Assembly: GCA_016712525.1 (NCBI GenBank)
Contig: JADJQX010000007.1
Span: 2,480,001-2,544,000 of the forward strand
Direction of reading: 5' to 3'
DNA: 64,000 bases
Source of the DNA: Myxococcales bacterium
Lineage (GTDB): Bacteria > Myxococcota_A > Polyangia > Polyangiales > Polyangiaceae
Shown here: positions 17,008 through 25,876 of the stretch, one piece after another
Position numbering within the stretch: position 1 is the stretch's first letter
Layout: each line of letters starts with the position of its first letter
The notes under the pieces: generated by a model
Told to the model about the DNA's origin: nothing
What the model saw: the letters and a program-made list of their open reading frames with translations, nothing else
Databases searched by the model: none
Position numbers and translations under genes: made by a program

Positions 17008-18263
17008 GAGAGCCCCGCGCGCTCGGAGCGGACGACCACGGGCACCACGAGGGCGTCGTGCGAGGTGTGCACGATGGGAGACAATCGCGCGAAATAACCC
17101 AACATTTCGTTGTCCATGGTGTACGCGCCGAGCGTCAAGTACCTGGGCCCCCACGGGGTCTGGATGGCCCGTTGGGGGACGAACCGTTGCACGATCCACG
17201 GATCGCCCGAGGCCGAGGCGTCGGACGCGCCGAGGCAGAGGCGGGTCCAGTCTTCGTCGGTCTCGAGCGGGCCTACGAAGACCTCGTCGCCCACGCGGCC
17301 GAGCGCGCGCTTCACCACCCACCCGGAGCGTTCGTGCGCCACGTGGGGAGCGCGCGACGCGAGGCGAGTCTCCGGGATGCGTGAGGCGACGGCCTTCGCG
17401 AGCTCGGGAGGCAGCGCGTTCAGGTGAGCGTGGATGCGCGCGAACGACACCTTGGACTGCGCGACCATGTCGGCGAACGACGACACCGTGCGGAGGGCGC
17501 CTCGCGCAACGACCGAGGCGAGCGCCTCGGCCACCGGGAGCTCGGCGAAGTGCTCCGTGGGGAAGTAGCGGTAGAGCACGCTCACCGGGTGCTGCCCGAC
17601 GAAGCACGTGCCCTCTCGGACGCCGAGCTGCGTGGGCGACACACGCTCGCACACGCCACCCTTCTGGCGCACGGTGCGCTCGACGAGGGCCGCGATCTGG
17701 AGGTCTTCGGAGTACGCGGTGGCGAGCGCGAGGGCGATCATGCCGCGCGGAGAGCCTCGTCCGCCGGAGAGCGCGACGAGCTTGTCGGCGAGGGCGTCGA
17801 CCACGCGGGAGACGAACGTGGACCCGGGGAAGCCGGCGCGGCCGAGGAGCGCGGGGAGCCCGTCGGCTTCGTTGAGGCCCCCCGGGCAGTCGGCGTTGAT
17901 TTCGCAGGGTCGAAAGCGGCCGTCCTCGCCGAGGAGGAGGTCGATGCGAGAGAGCGAGGTCGCGTCGTTGGCGGCGTAGGAGGCGCGGGCGAGGCGCGCG
18001 GCCGTCGGGGCGAGGCCGTAGGTGCCGAGCTCGCTGTCGGAGCCGAACGCGAGGGCCTTCGTGTGGGCGAGGGCGCAGAGGGTCGTGCGCACGGCGGCGA
18101 GGGCGTCGGCGTGGGCTTCGGGCGAGAGCACGAGCGGGTGGACATCGACGCGGCGCTCGCCGGCGACGTAGGCGTCCCACACGAAGTGCTCGTGCCGGAG
18201 CGCGTGCCAAAGCTCCGGGGACGTGAGCGGATCGGAGAGGGGGAGCGCGCGGACGGCGATCAT
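17004..18263 (-). CDS. ATP-grasp enzyme, glutathionylspermidine-synthase-like
   Basis: A 419-aa soluble protein. The stretch RIDLLLGEDGRFRPCEINAD, followed by CPGGLNEADGLPALL, is the signature of the glutathionylspermidine synthase-like ATP-grasp fold (EINAD with the PGG turn); later GWVVKRALGRVGDEVFVG looks like the nucleotide-binding Lys strand and WIVQRFV the grasp strand. These enzymes ligate a carboxylate to an amine using ATP; the actual substrates are unknown. ATG overlaps the preceding stop and the stop overlaps the next GTG. A cytoplasmic ligase between envelope proteins suggests it makes a small product or peptide that the exported partners then use; this is inference. Confidence 0.75.
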   Translation of the reverse strand: MIAVRALPLSDPLTSPELWHALRHEHFVWDAYVAGERRVDVHPLVLSPEAHADALAAVRTTLCALAHTKALAFGSDSELGTYGLAPTAARLARASYAANDATSLSRIDLLLGEDGRFRPCEINADCPGGLNEADGLPALLGRAGFPGSTFVSRVVDALADKLVALSGGRGSPRGMIALALATAYSEDLQIAALVERTVRQKGGVCERVSPTQLGVREGTCFVGQHPVSVLYRYFPTEHFAELPVAEALASVVARGALRTVSSFADMVAQSKVSFARIHAHLNALPPELAKAVASRIPETRLASRAPHVAHERSGWVVKRALGRVGDEVFVGPLETDEDWTRLCLGASDASASGDPWIVQRFVPQRAIQTPWGPRYLTLGAYTMDNEMLGYFARLSPIVHTSHDALVVPVVVRSERAGLS

Positions 18264-19366
18264 CGTGTGCGCTCGGCGATGGTCTCGAAGAGCCGCGGAT
18301 CCTCGGCCCCGAAGCCGTAGTAGAGGACGCCGACCTCGGGCGGGAGCGCGCCGGCGAACGCGCCGAGCATGGCCCCGGTGGACTCGGCGTCGTCGAACCA
18401 GACCTCGTGCGCCTCGCCCTGCGACACGTAGGAGAACGTGAGCGTGGTGGTGGCGGAGCGCCGAGGCGAGGCCCCGTACGTGCTCGCGAGCCCACGCGCC
18501 TCGAGCACGCTTATGCCACGTGCGCCGCGAGGCCCGAAGTCGACCCCGTAGAGGGGCACGGACACGAAACACGGGGCTCCGGAAGTTCGCGCGAGGCGCA
18601 CGGCGTCGACCGCCCAGCCCGTGTCGATCGTGGGCCCGCCCGACTCGGAGTAGTCGAGCGTCATCACGCGGAACCTGTCGACGTACGGAGCGAGCGCGCG
18701 GCGATCGAAGGCCTCGCCGCCGGGGAGATCGCTCGGGTCGGACACGGACGGAGGGAGCATGACACCGAGCTTTTTGCCCGACGGGCGGAGCTTCTTCGAG
18801 ACGGCGGCCACGAGGGTGGTCACGTCGGCGCGCGACGAGGTCGGCGCGTTCTGGAGATCGAGATCGACGGCGTCGGCGCCCTTCGCGACCTCTTCGAGGG
18901 AGGCGATCATGCCCTCGCGGAACGTGGGGCTCGACACGAGGCGGGCGATGCGCGCGCCGTCGTACCGGGTGCCGGTCTCGTCCGTGAAGGCGACGCCGAG
19001 CGACGCCCGGTAGCCGCGCTTCTTGACCTCTCCCACGGCGAACGCGAGGCGCTCACGGGCGAAGGCGTCGGCCGGGCCGAGGGTGCCGTCGTCGCGGGGG
19101 ACGAGGCACAAAAAGAGCACCTCGCTCACCACGACGCGGGTCGCGGGGAGCGCGAGGGTCGTGTCTTGCCACGGGTCGAGGGAGCAGCCGTCGACGAGCA
19201 CGGTGCCCTCGCGGCGCGGCAGCGGCGTGCCGGACGCGAGGCCGACGGCGTCGATGGGCTCTTCGCCTCGCTCCATGCAGCCCGGCGCGAGCGACGCGAG
19301 CACGATGGCGACGCCCGAGAGGAGGCGCGCCGCACGTCGTTCGGAGGTCCATTGTGCAGTTTGCAT
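18260..19366 (-). CDS. GH18-like lipoprotein with degenerate active site
   Basis: A 368-aa predicted lipoprotein (lipobox LASLAPGC, Cys30). The fold follows family 18 chitinase-like TIM barrels: KRGYRASLGVAF, FREGMIASLEEVAKGADAVD, YVDRFRVMTLDYSESGGPT and CFVSVPLYGVDFG. The catalytic motif DxxDxDxE here reads DAVDLDLQN, so the acid/base Glu is replaced. It therefore probably binds, rather than hydrolyses, N-acetylglucosamine polymers, like other catalytically dead GH18 proteins. It begins immediately after the stop of the barrel-like gene and overlaps the ATP-grasp gene by ATGA. Confidence 0.75.
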   Translation of the reverse strand: MQTAQWTSERRAARLLSGVAIVLASLAPGCMERGEEPIDAVGLASGTPLPRREGTVLVDGCSLDPWQDTTLALPATRVVVSEVLFLCLVPRDDGTLGPADAFARERLAFAVGEVKKRGYRASLGVAFTDETGTRYDGARIARLVSSPTFREGMIASLEEVAKGADAVDLDLQNAPTSSRADVTTLVAAVSKKLRPSGKKLGVMLPPSVSDPSDLPGGEAFDRRALAPYVDRFRVMTLDYSESGGPTIDTGWAVDAVRLARTSGAPCFVSVPLYGVDFGPRGARGISVLEARGLASTYGASPRRSATTTLTFSYVSQGEAHEVWFDDAESTGAMLGAFAGALPPEVGVLYYGFGAEDPRLFETIAERTR

Positions 19367-20056
19367 CTATCTACCCCACGTCCAAGAGAGACCGACGGAG
19401 AGGCCCGACGCCGGGACCACCTCGAAGAGGCGCGGCGCGAGCGTGAGGCACACGCGCGACTCGGGATCGAGCCTTCGGCAGGCCGAAAGCTCCGCCCGCA
19501 CTCCGAGGGCGACCCCGTGCACGGGCACGTCGACGAGCTCGGAGCCCGCGGCGATCTGGGCCTTTCCGCCCATGTAGAGGAGGCTCGTGCGCACGAGCGC
19601 CTCGAAGAAGTAGCGCCGTACGATCGAGCGGACGCCGATGCCCGGGCCGAGCACGTCGACCGCGAACATACGGAACGGCTGCACCTCGGCGATGGAGCCG
19701 TCGACCGACGAGCGGATGGGCGCGTGCTCGCCGACGGGGAGCGAGATCCCGAGGCCGATGACCGGGATGGAGAGGCGCGGCCACACGACGAAGGCGAAGT
19801 CGGAGAAGGCGCCGACCGAGCGAAAACCACCGGCGGTGGCGAGGTCGCCGCGCGCGATCGTGCGCGACGAGAGGTCGACGGGGTCGACGAGGGAGAGCGA
19901 CGGCGTCGCGCGCGTGACGGAGAACGTGGTCCCGAAGCGGATCTCGGCCCCGGTGCCGCCCGAATTGGAGGCGGCCTCGGCCTTCGCCGAGAGCGTCACG
20001 ACCGCTCCGGCGACGAGGGCGCCGAGAGCGAACGATCGTGACGTGCCCGAACCCAT
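19367..20056 (-). CDS. Exported protein, outer-membrane beta-barrel-like
   Basis: A 229-aa protein with a signal peptide (VTLSAKAEA) and alternating-hydrophobic strands such as FAFVVWPRLSIPVIGLGISL and VHGVALGVRAELSA, ending in a strand with a terminal aromatic (LSVGLSWTWGR). This suits a small outer-membrane barrel or surface protein; no specific family is recognised. First gene of the five-gene envelope operon, with one base pair of separation from the GH18 gene. Confidence 0.65.
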   Translation of the reverse strand: MGSGTSRSFALGALVAGAVVTLSAKAEAASNSGGTGAEIRFGTTFSVTRATPSLSLVDPVDLSSRTIARGDLATAGGFRSVGAFSDFAFVVWPRLSIPVIGLGISLPVGEHAPIRSSVDGSIAEVQPFRMFAVDVLGPGIGVRSIVRRYFFEALVRTSLLYMGGKAQIAAGSELVDVPVHGVALGVRAELSACRRLDPESRVCLTLAPRLFEVVPASGLSVGLSWTWGR

Positions 20057-20116
20057 CCTACAAACGTGTAAGATACTTGGAGAGAGGGAGCAAGCGCAGG
20101 GCTGGCGCTCCGGCTC

Positions 20117-20815
20117 TCAGCGAGATCCGCGGCGCGGCGCGGGGCGTGGGCGCGGCTTCGGCGTCCGCGTGACCTCGGGCGGCGGGGCCTCTTCGAGGTG
20201 CGCGGACACGATGTGGTGAAGGAGGAACTGGCGCTCTTCGCCGAGGTCGAGGTCGGTCGCGTTGAGGCGCACCTCGCGGCCATCGGACACGACGCCTCGG
20301 AGCGCGATGCGGCGGGACGAGCGGCCGTTCCGTCCGTCGTAATCGATGCAGAGCACACGTTCTCCGACCCACGCCGACTCGACGGCGCGGCGGACGGCGG
20401 GAGAGGCCCTTCGCGCTGGGGCGCCGACGAACGACAGCATGGATTGCCGGGCGAGGAGGGAGCGCTGCGTCGCGGGCGGGAGGGCCGCGCGCACCCGCTG
20501 GGCCGCGCCAGCGAGCGTCTCCCCGAACGGGAGCGCTTGGCTCTCGCGCACCCAGTCGACGAGCGTGACGAGCACGAGGGCCTCCTCGACCGAGAAATTG
20601 AGCGGCGGCATCACGTACCCGCGTTCGAGCGCGTACCCTCCCCCGACCCCGCTCTCGGCGCGGAGGGGCACGTGGGCGGCCCGCAGCGCGTCGAGATCGC
20701 GGTACATCGTGCGCACGGTGACGCCGAAGTGCGCGGCCATGGCCTCGGCCGTCACGCCGGTCCGCCGCCCCCGCAAGTACTCGCCGAGGGCGATGAGGCG
20801 CTCCGTGCGCTTCAC
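20117..20815 (-). CDS. HTH-WYL transcriptional regulator
   Basis: A 232-aa regulator. Residues 1-60 form a winged helix (RLIALGEYLRGRR..VTAEAMAAHFGVTVRTMYRDLDALRAAHVPL) with a GGGYALERG wing, and the central and C-terminal region is a WYL domain (VGERVLCIDYDGRNGRSSRRI). WYL domains bind small ligands such as nucleotides and often control DNA-repair, stress or defence genes. The short Pro/Arg-rich C-terminal tail is unusual. The start is taken at GTG 20815. It could regulate the adjacent envelope operon, which starts 60 bases downstream on the same strand. Confidence 0.85.
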   Translation of the reverse strand: MKRTERLIALGEYLRGRRTGVTAEAMAAHFGVTVRTMYRDLDALRAAHVPLRAESGVGGGYALERGYVMPPLNFSVEEALVLVTLVDWVRESQALPFGETLAGAAQRVRAALPPATQRSLLARQSMLSFVGAPARRASPAVRRAVESAWVGERVLCIDYDGRNGRSSRRIALRGVVSDGREVRLNATDLDLGEERQFLLHHIVSAHLEEAPPPEVTRTPKPRPRPAPRRGSR

Positions 20816-20996
20816 GAGGCCTCGCGCTCCCGGAGAGCGGGCAGATCGCGGTCGCAGATGTGGGGCATCACGTGGGGAGAAAAGCGCAGAACGCGACAGG
20901 TGGCCAGAGGGTGCTCGGCGACGTCGCGAACACGAGGTGGCACGGACGCCGTCTTCGCCCTCGCAGGGCGTCGAACGCCCGGTGTACGTTCTCAGG

Positions 20997-21521
20997 GTGC
21001 GGCATGTGCGCCACCTCGGAGGACTCGTCGTCGCGCTCGGCGCGGCGTGTGGGGCGCCGCCTGCTCCGCCCCCCGAGGCGCCGCCCCCACCCCCGCCCCA
21101 CGTCGAGCCGCCTCCCACGGACTGGTCGAAGGTGCCTATCACGCCGGCCGCAGCGCCCGCGCCCCCTTCGACCGCGAGCTACGAGGAGGCCCTCCGTGAG
21201 CCCGAGCCGACGGGCGCGCGCGACGAGCGCACCCAGCTCACCGACGCTCAGCTCACGGGCCCGATGAACGGCGTCCTCGCCCGGTGCCGCGTGCCCTCGA
21301 ACGCCAAGGTCACCATCAAGACGGCCGTGCAGAACGGGCGTGCGATCGGGGTGACCGTGACCGTCGCCTTCGAGCACCCGAAGACGACGCGCGTGCCTCC
21401 CGCGACGCTTCGTGCCGAGGCCAAGCTCGCGCCGAAGCTCGCCGTCTGCGCCGACAAGGCCGTACGCGCCTTGACCTGGCCGCCGAGCCAGAGGCGCGAC
21501 TCGTTCACTTCGGTGTTTTGA
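20997..21521 (+). CDS. Lipoprotein with TonB/AgmX-like C-terminal domain
   Basis: A protein of about 174 aa. A short lipoprotein signal (LVVALGAACG) is followed by a Pro-rich linker (PPPEAPPPPPPHVEPPP) and a C-terminal domain, PMNGVLARCRVPSNAKVTIKT, with the strand-turn-strand pattern of TonB-C or AgmX/PglI C-terminal domains. The start is unclear: GTG at 20982, 20997 or 21006 are all in frame, and the one at 21006 has AGGG 8 bases before it. Divergent from the WYL regulator. A similar domain occurs in the lipoprotein at 53939. Confidence 0.65.
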   Translation: MRHVRHLGGLVVALGAACGAPPAPPPEAPPPPPPHVEPPPTDWSKVPITPAAAPAPPSTASYEEALREPEPTGARDERTQLTDAQLTGPMNGVLARCRVPSNAKVTIKTAVQNGRAIGVTVTVAFEHPKTTRVPPATLRAEAKLAPKLAVCADKAVRALTWPPSQRRDSFTSVF

Positions 21522-21750
21522 GGGTAGGCTGGGTCGTGGGCAGAGCCAGGTGCCCCGCCCGTGAGGGTGGGACGCGCGCGGCGAACGTGGGGATCTCCGG
21601 CCCGTCCTCGACCGTCGTCGATGTGCCGGTCGTGCGCGAGAGTGCCTACCCCACCCAAGAAACACCGCGAAAACCGTCCCATCGAAAAAAGTTCGTCATC
21701 GTCCGCAACAAACCGCCTTCCCCCGCCGAACACGGGGCGGAGGTTGTGAG

Positions 21751-23865
21751 ATGAAACGTTCTGCTGTCGCCCTGGGGTTGGTCGGTGCTTCGGTTCTAGT
21801 GCTCGCGTGCTCGGGGGGTGCGGACGAACCGCTGCCCCTGCCGACGGAGGGCTCCACGTTCGGGCAAGCGCTCGAGCAGCTCACCGGCGCACGGTGGAAG
21901 GCGGACCGAGCCGAGGCTGGTTCCGACGTCCTCTACTTTTCCGCCGGTGAAGGGACGGCCGTCCTCCCCCACCTGGAACGTTCGCCGAACGAAGCGTTGG
22001 CTCTGCTCGCTCCGTTCTACCAGCACCTCGGCGTCGGCCCCGACCTCTCGCGCGAGTTTGGCGATGGCGAGGTGCTCGCGCCACCTTCCGATGAGTCCGT
22101 GGGGATCTACCGCTTCGCTCAGCATGTCCCGGGCACGGAGATTCCGGTGCTCGACGGCGACCTCTCCGTGGCGGTCACCCTCGACGGCAAGCTCGCGTAC
22201 GTCTCGACGACGCACGCGCGTGGCCTCGAGCGGATGAAGACCACACCGGCGCTCTCGGGAGCCGAGGTGAAAGAGCGGGCAACGAGCGCGATGCCGGGAG
22301 GCTTCCGTGTTACCGGTGAGCCAGTCTTGGGGGTCGTCATGCCTGGAAAGCTCGACCAGCCGCGCCTCGCCTATCGCGTCCGGCTCACCAGCGCCGACGA
22401 TTCCGTCCAGATCGACGTGGATGCGAACGATGGGACCACTCTCCGTGTGCGCTCTCTCGTGACGGGGGCGAAGGCGTTCTCCGCCGCCCACTACTACGAC
22501 CAGGACGATCTTCGATACGAGCGGGCCGGTGCCAAGACCGTCTACGTCACTCCGTCACTCACGATGGAGACGAGCGGCCCTACTGGCAATATCGTGATCA
22601 CGGGACCAACCGGCAAGGTCGTCGATTGCACCCCAAGCGCCGACGATGCGACGCCCATGGAGTGCGATACCGGAGTACCGCTCGGAGGCGCTAAAGGGGC
22701 CGCCGTGGACGCTCAATTCAACATTCTCGCCGCATCCAAATATTTCGCAGCTCAGCTCGGCCACCGCCGATGGTCGGAGAACGTCGTTCGGGTCTCCGTC
22801 AACGTGACGACCTTGGGCGATCGGCAGATGGCTGGCGACGGCTTCTTTCGGGTCGGAGACAACGAGGTCAAACAAGACCAGCTTTTCCTAGGAATCGGGA
22901 AGACGTACGAGCAGCTCGATCCCAAGGCATACGCCGGCAAGAAGACTTACGCATGGTACCCGGTGAGCACGAGCCTCGACTTCGTGGCCCATGAATACGC
23001 GCACGGCGTGGTTCACTCCGTTACGCCGCTTGCCTTCGAGGGCGAGGCCGGAGCGATCAACGAGGCGCTGTCGGACATCTTCGCTGCGCACGCCGAGGCC
23101 CTCACGCTCGGACACGGCGACAGCCTCTTCAAGTTCGCGGACGACGTCCGGGGCGATGGTCGGCCGCTCCGTGACTTCCGCCACCCTTCGCGCGGGGCAG
23201 ATGTCGGCGGCGCGGCCCACTACTCCCAGAGGAAGCCGACCGTGCCGGAGTGGCTGCAGGTGGGTGACAAGAGGACTTGTCGCAAGAACGACTGCGGGAA
23301 CGTGCACTACAACTCGACCATCGTGAGCAACGCGTGGTCGCTGCTCGTGACGGGGGGGTTCAACGAGCATAGCGGCGTGGGTGTGCTCGCCGAGGTGGGT
23401 CTCTCGAAAGCGACTCGGCTCTTCTGGGAAACGTTGCCAGGTACGATGTCGAACGTCGAGATGAAGGCCTTCGCTGACAAAATGATCTCCACACAGATCA
23501 AAAAGTGGGCCGAACACCCCTACGCGACCGACCTCGAGCCGATGTGGGTGAAGAGAGCCGTGGTCTGCGCTTGGAACGCCGTGGGAGTCATCCCCGACAC
23601 CGAGGTTGCATGGCACGGTATCGGGTGGACCTGTCCGACGTCGACCACCGTCACCAAGACTTGCAAAGGGAAGGCCGATGGCGCCTACTGCAACCCCGAT
23701 CTCAACGCGCCCTACGATGCCTATCACTGCAAGAACGGCGCCCTCTCGTACGGCACCCAGTGCGTCTCGGGAACTTTCTGCCACCGCACCTCGGATAGCC
23801 CGAGCTCACCGGCTGTGATGGAGGGCAGCAAAGTGAAGTGCTTCAGCGAGCCTCAGGACCGATGA
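21751..23865 (+). CDS. M4-family (thermolysin-like) metallopeptidase lipoprotein with Cys-rich tail
   Basis: A 704-aa predicted secreted or surface lipoprotein (lipobox VLVLAC, Cys20). An N-terminal FTP/PepSY-type propeptide (about residues 40-240) precedes a catalytic domain with HEYAH at 414-418 and the third zinc ligand Glu438 in GAINEALSDI, the exact 24-residue spacing of thermolysin. The C-terminal 70 residues carry a Cys-rich module (TCKGKADGAYCNPD..CVSGTFCHRT) also present in the peptidase at 29922-32168. Predicted role: extracellular protein degradation. ATG is preceded by GGAGG, and the stop overlaps the next start by ATGA. It is the first gene of a plus-strand operon converging on the lipoprotein array. 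Confidence 0.9.
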   Translation: MKRSAVALGLVGASVLVLACSGGADEPLPLPTEGSTFGQALEQLTGARWKADRAEAGSDVLYFSAGEGTAVLPHLERSPNEALALLAPFYQHLGVGPDLSREFGDGEVLAPPSDESVGIYRFAQHVPGTEIPVLDGDLSVAVTLDGKLAYVSTTHARGLERMKTTPALSGAEVKERATSAMPGGFRVTGEPVLGVVMPGKLDQPRLAYRVRLTSADDSVQIDVDANDGTTLRVRSLVTGAKAFSAAHYYDQDDLRYERAGAKTVYVTPSLTMETSGPTGNIVITGPTGKVVDCTPSADDATPMECDTGVPLGGAKGAAVDAQFNILAASKYFAAQLGHRRWSENVVRVSVNVTTLGDRQMAGDGFFRVGDNEVKQDQLFLGIGKTYEQLDPKAYAGKKTYAWYPVSTSLDFVAHEYAHGVVHSVTPLAFEGEAGAINEALSDIFAAHAEALTLGHGDSLFKFADDVRGDGRPLRDFRHPSRGADVGGAAHYSQRKPTVPEWLQVGDKRTCRKNDCGNVHYNSTIVSNAWSLLVTGGFNEHSGVGVLAEVGLSKATRLFWETLPGTMSNVEMKAFADKMISTQIKKWAEHPYATDLEPMWVKRAVVCAWNAVGVIPDTEVAWHGIGWTCPTSTTVTKTCKGKADGAYCNPDLNAPYDAYHCKNGALSYGTQCVSGTFCHRTSDSPSSPAVMEGSKVKCFSEPQDR

Positions 23866-25523
23866 CCATGCTCTCCGAGCCGTTCATCCGCCATGCACCG
23901 TCCCTCTACCTCGGGTATCTGCTCGTGGCGGTGCTCGTGGGGATCATCGTCGCGAGCGTGCGACGCGGCTCCTTGGGGAAGCGCGTGCAGCGAGCCGTCG
24001 TGAGCCCCGCGGTGGCCTTCATGGCCTTGTCGCTTCTGGGGGAAGGGGCTTCTCGCCTCCGCGCTTCGCACTCGGTGGCGATGGGGCTCGCGTTGGTCCA
24101 GCCAACGAGCCGCGACCGCGCGACGAACAAGCTGCGCGCCGAGCTCCTGAGTGATCTCACGCCGAAGCGCGCCGAGCTCGTCGTCGCGCTCGACGATCTC
24201 TATGGCGACTGCCAGCGGTCCGCGACCGATGCCCTTCGGCTCCACCTGCCCGAGGTCGCGGCGCGCATCGCACTTCGCTGCGGCACGCACGCCCTCGCCG
24301 CCCGCGCTCTCTACGAGGAAGGCTTTCTCGAGAGAGCGCTCGCGTCGTTTCGCGAGGAGCGCCAGAGCCGACCTGACGGACGGCTCACGCTCTCCGAGCT
24401 CACGGCGTCTATCGCGTACGGGGCGCCGGGGGAGGCCGCGCGCCTGCTTCGCGAAGCCGCGCGACGAGAAGCCTATCCCTCCAACGAGAGCTTCGCTTGC
24501 GTCGCGAGCGCCCTCGACGTCCGTGAGGGTGTCCCGGGCGCGACGCTCCGGAGGAACCCGACCGACGGTCGGTGCAATCTGCTCGTGGAGTGGCTCTCGC
24601 CGAGCCGCGCCACGGCGCCGTTGGTCACCGCGCTACGAGAACAGTTGGCTCGTTCCGACGGGATCCCGACGGATACCCACGGCACATCGGGGCGTGCATG
24701 GGGCGGGGACGGCGTCCCGTATCGGCCGGCGCCGTTCAACCCCTTCTTCGCCATCGACGAAGACATCGACGACGAGGGATGGCGAGCCCCGGTGCTCGCG
24801 TCTTTCGGGATTAGAGTAGGGGGGCATCGGAGCCGGGCGCGTTGGTTGTCCAGCATTGGCCTCCATGAAGGAGCGCTCCGCGAGATCGAACAAGGCCTGA
24901 CGGCACTCGGCCCGGCCGCCAACGACCCGCAAAATGGGAGGTGGCAGCGGATCGGGTTCGAGCTCGAGCGAGCTCGCATCCACGCCCGGGAGCTCCACGA
25001 CGGCGAGGCGCGGCAAGCCCTGCTGGACATGGGACCTTTCGACGGCGGGTTCGACCTCGGTACGATCGATCTCCGCGCGACGTTCTCGCCGGACGCGGCT
25101 CGCCGCCTTCGCGGCGTTCGAGGAGAGCTCGAGGATGCGGTCGCCTCCGGTGACGGCGCGCGGCTCGCCGAGGCGCTACGGGCACAGAAGCTCTCCGGCG
25201 TGGGGATCGTCGACGTCGTCGGCCGATCGCTCCCCGTTCGTCGCGAGGCCCTCGTCCCGTTCGTCGCGTACGACTCCCCGCTCGACTGCGCGGCATGTGG
25301 GATCCACACGCTTCTTCGTCGCCTCGGGGAGCGACGGCGGATGGGCCTGGCCGTCGGCGATGAGCTCACCGTTCGGCGCACCGAGGCCGCGAGGGACCGC
25401 ATTCTTGCCTCGGCGAGAGGCGGGTTCTCGTTCGAGACCGATGCGGACCTCGCGATGCTTCTTCACGTCGCGGACGGGATGTTCGCGGAACGCGATCGGG
25501 GGAGTGACAGAGACTCCAAGTGA
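23862..25523 (+). CDS. Membrane-anchored helical-repeat protein of unknown function
   Basis: A 553-aa protein with one or two N-terminal membrane helices (YLGYLLVAVLVGIIVASV; VAFMALSLLGEGA) and a long helical C-terminal part with repeated Ala/Arg/Glu-rich helices such as ARALYEEGFLERALASFREE, which resemble TPR-like solenoids. A CAACG pair appears near residue 480. No known domain was recognised. ATGA overlap with the M4 peptidase gene implies co-expression, perhaps as an accessory factor for the protease. Its stop lies just before the inverted lipoprotein fragment at 25532. Confidence 0.65.
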   Translation: MTMLSEPFIRHAPSLYLGYLLVAVLVGIIVASVRRGSLGKRVQRAVVSPAVAFMALSLLGEGASRLRASHSVAMGLALVQPTSRDRATNKLRAELLSDLTPKRAELVVALDDLYGDCQRSATDALRLHLPEVAARIALRCGTHALAARALYEEGFLERALASFREERQSRPDGRLTLSELTASIAYGAPGEAARLLREAARREAYPSNESFACVASALDVREGVPGATLRRNPTDGRCNLLVEWLSPSRATAPLVTALREQLARSDGIPTDTHGTSGRAWGGDGVPYRPAPFNPFFAIDEDIDDEGWRAPVLASFGIRVGGHRSRARWLSSIGLHEGALREIEQGLTALGPAANDPQNGRWQRIGFELERARIHARELHDGEARQALLDMGPFDGGFDLGTIDLRATFSPDAARRLRGVRGELEDAVASGDGARLAEALRAQKLSGVGIVDVVGRSLPVRREALVPFVAYDSPLDCAACGIHTLLRRLGERRRMGLAVGDELTVRRTEAARDRILASARGGFSFETDADLAMLLHVADGMFAERDRGSDRDSK

Positions 25524-25530
25524 GGAGCGG

Positions 25531-25876
25531 GCGTGCAGCCTGTACGTTCCGCCGAGGCGCGAGCTCTTGCCCCCGCCGCTCGAGTGGGAGCCGTGCCTCG
25601 ACTCTCCGGTAACGCAAAAGCTGCCTGCCGAAGAATCAAGAAGAAGAAGTGGGAGGGCGGCACCCAGCCCTCGGGCGGTTGGGGCTCGGGTGGCGCGGCC
25701 TCCGCGACCGGCTTCGACGTGTCTCGCCCTGCGTCGACAGGCGTGATCGTGCCCCCTTCCGTCTCGATCCCGGGCCCGGGGGGCGCTTCGCTCGCGCACC
25801 CCCAGAACCCTCGCGCCGCGAGGGCGGTCACCACCGTCGCGGTGAGGAGCAAGGGGCGCGAGCGGGGGTGCCTCAT
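25531..25876 (-). pseudogene. Broken third copy of the tandem lipoprotein, with an inverted piece
   Basis: On the minus strand 25876-25659 encodes the same signal peptide and linker as the two intact copies (MRHPRSRPLLLTATVV; GWVP), about 72 codons. The frame then breaks. Adjacent 25532-25661 encodes the next part of the same protein, CSLYVPPRRELLPPPLEWEP then CLDSPVTQKL, but on the plus strand, so this fragment is inverted and about 20 bases are missing at the join. The two pieces share GGC at the junction (25659-25661). The remaining 300 codons are absent. The start retains ATGA overlap with the intact copy. Confidence 0.85.
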
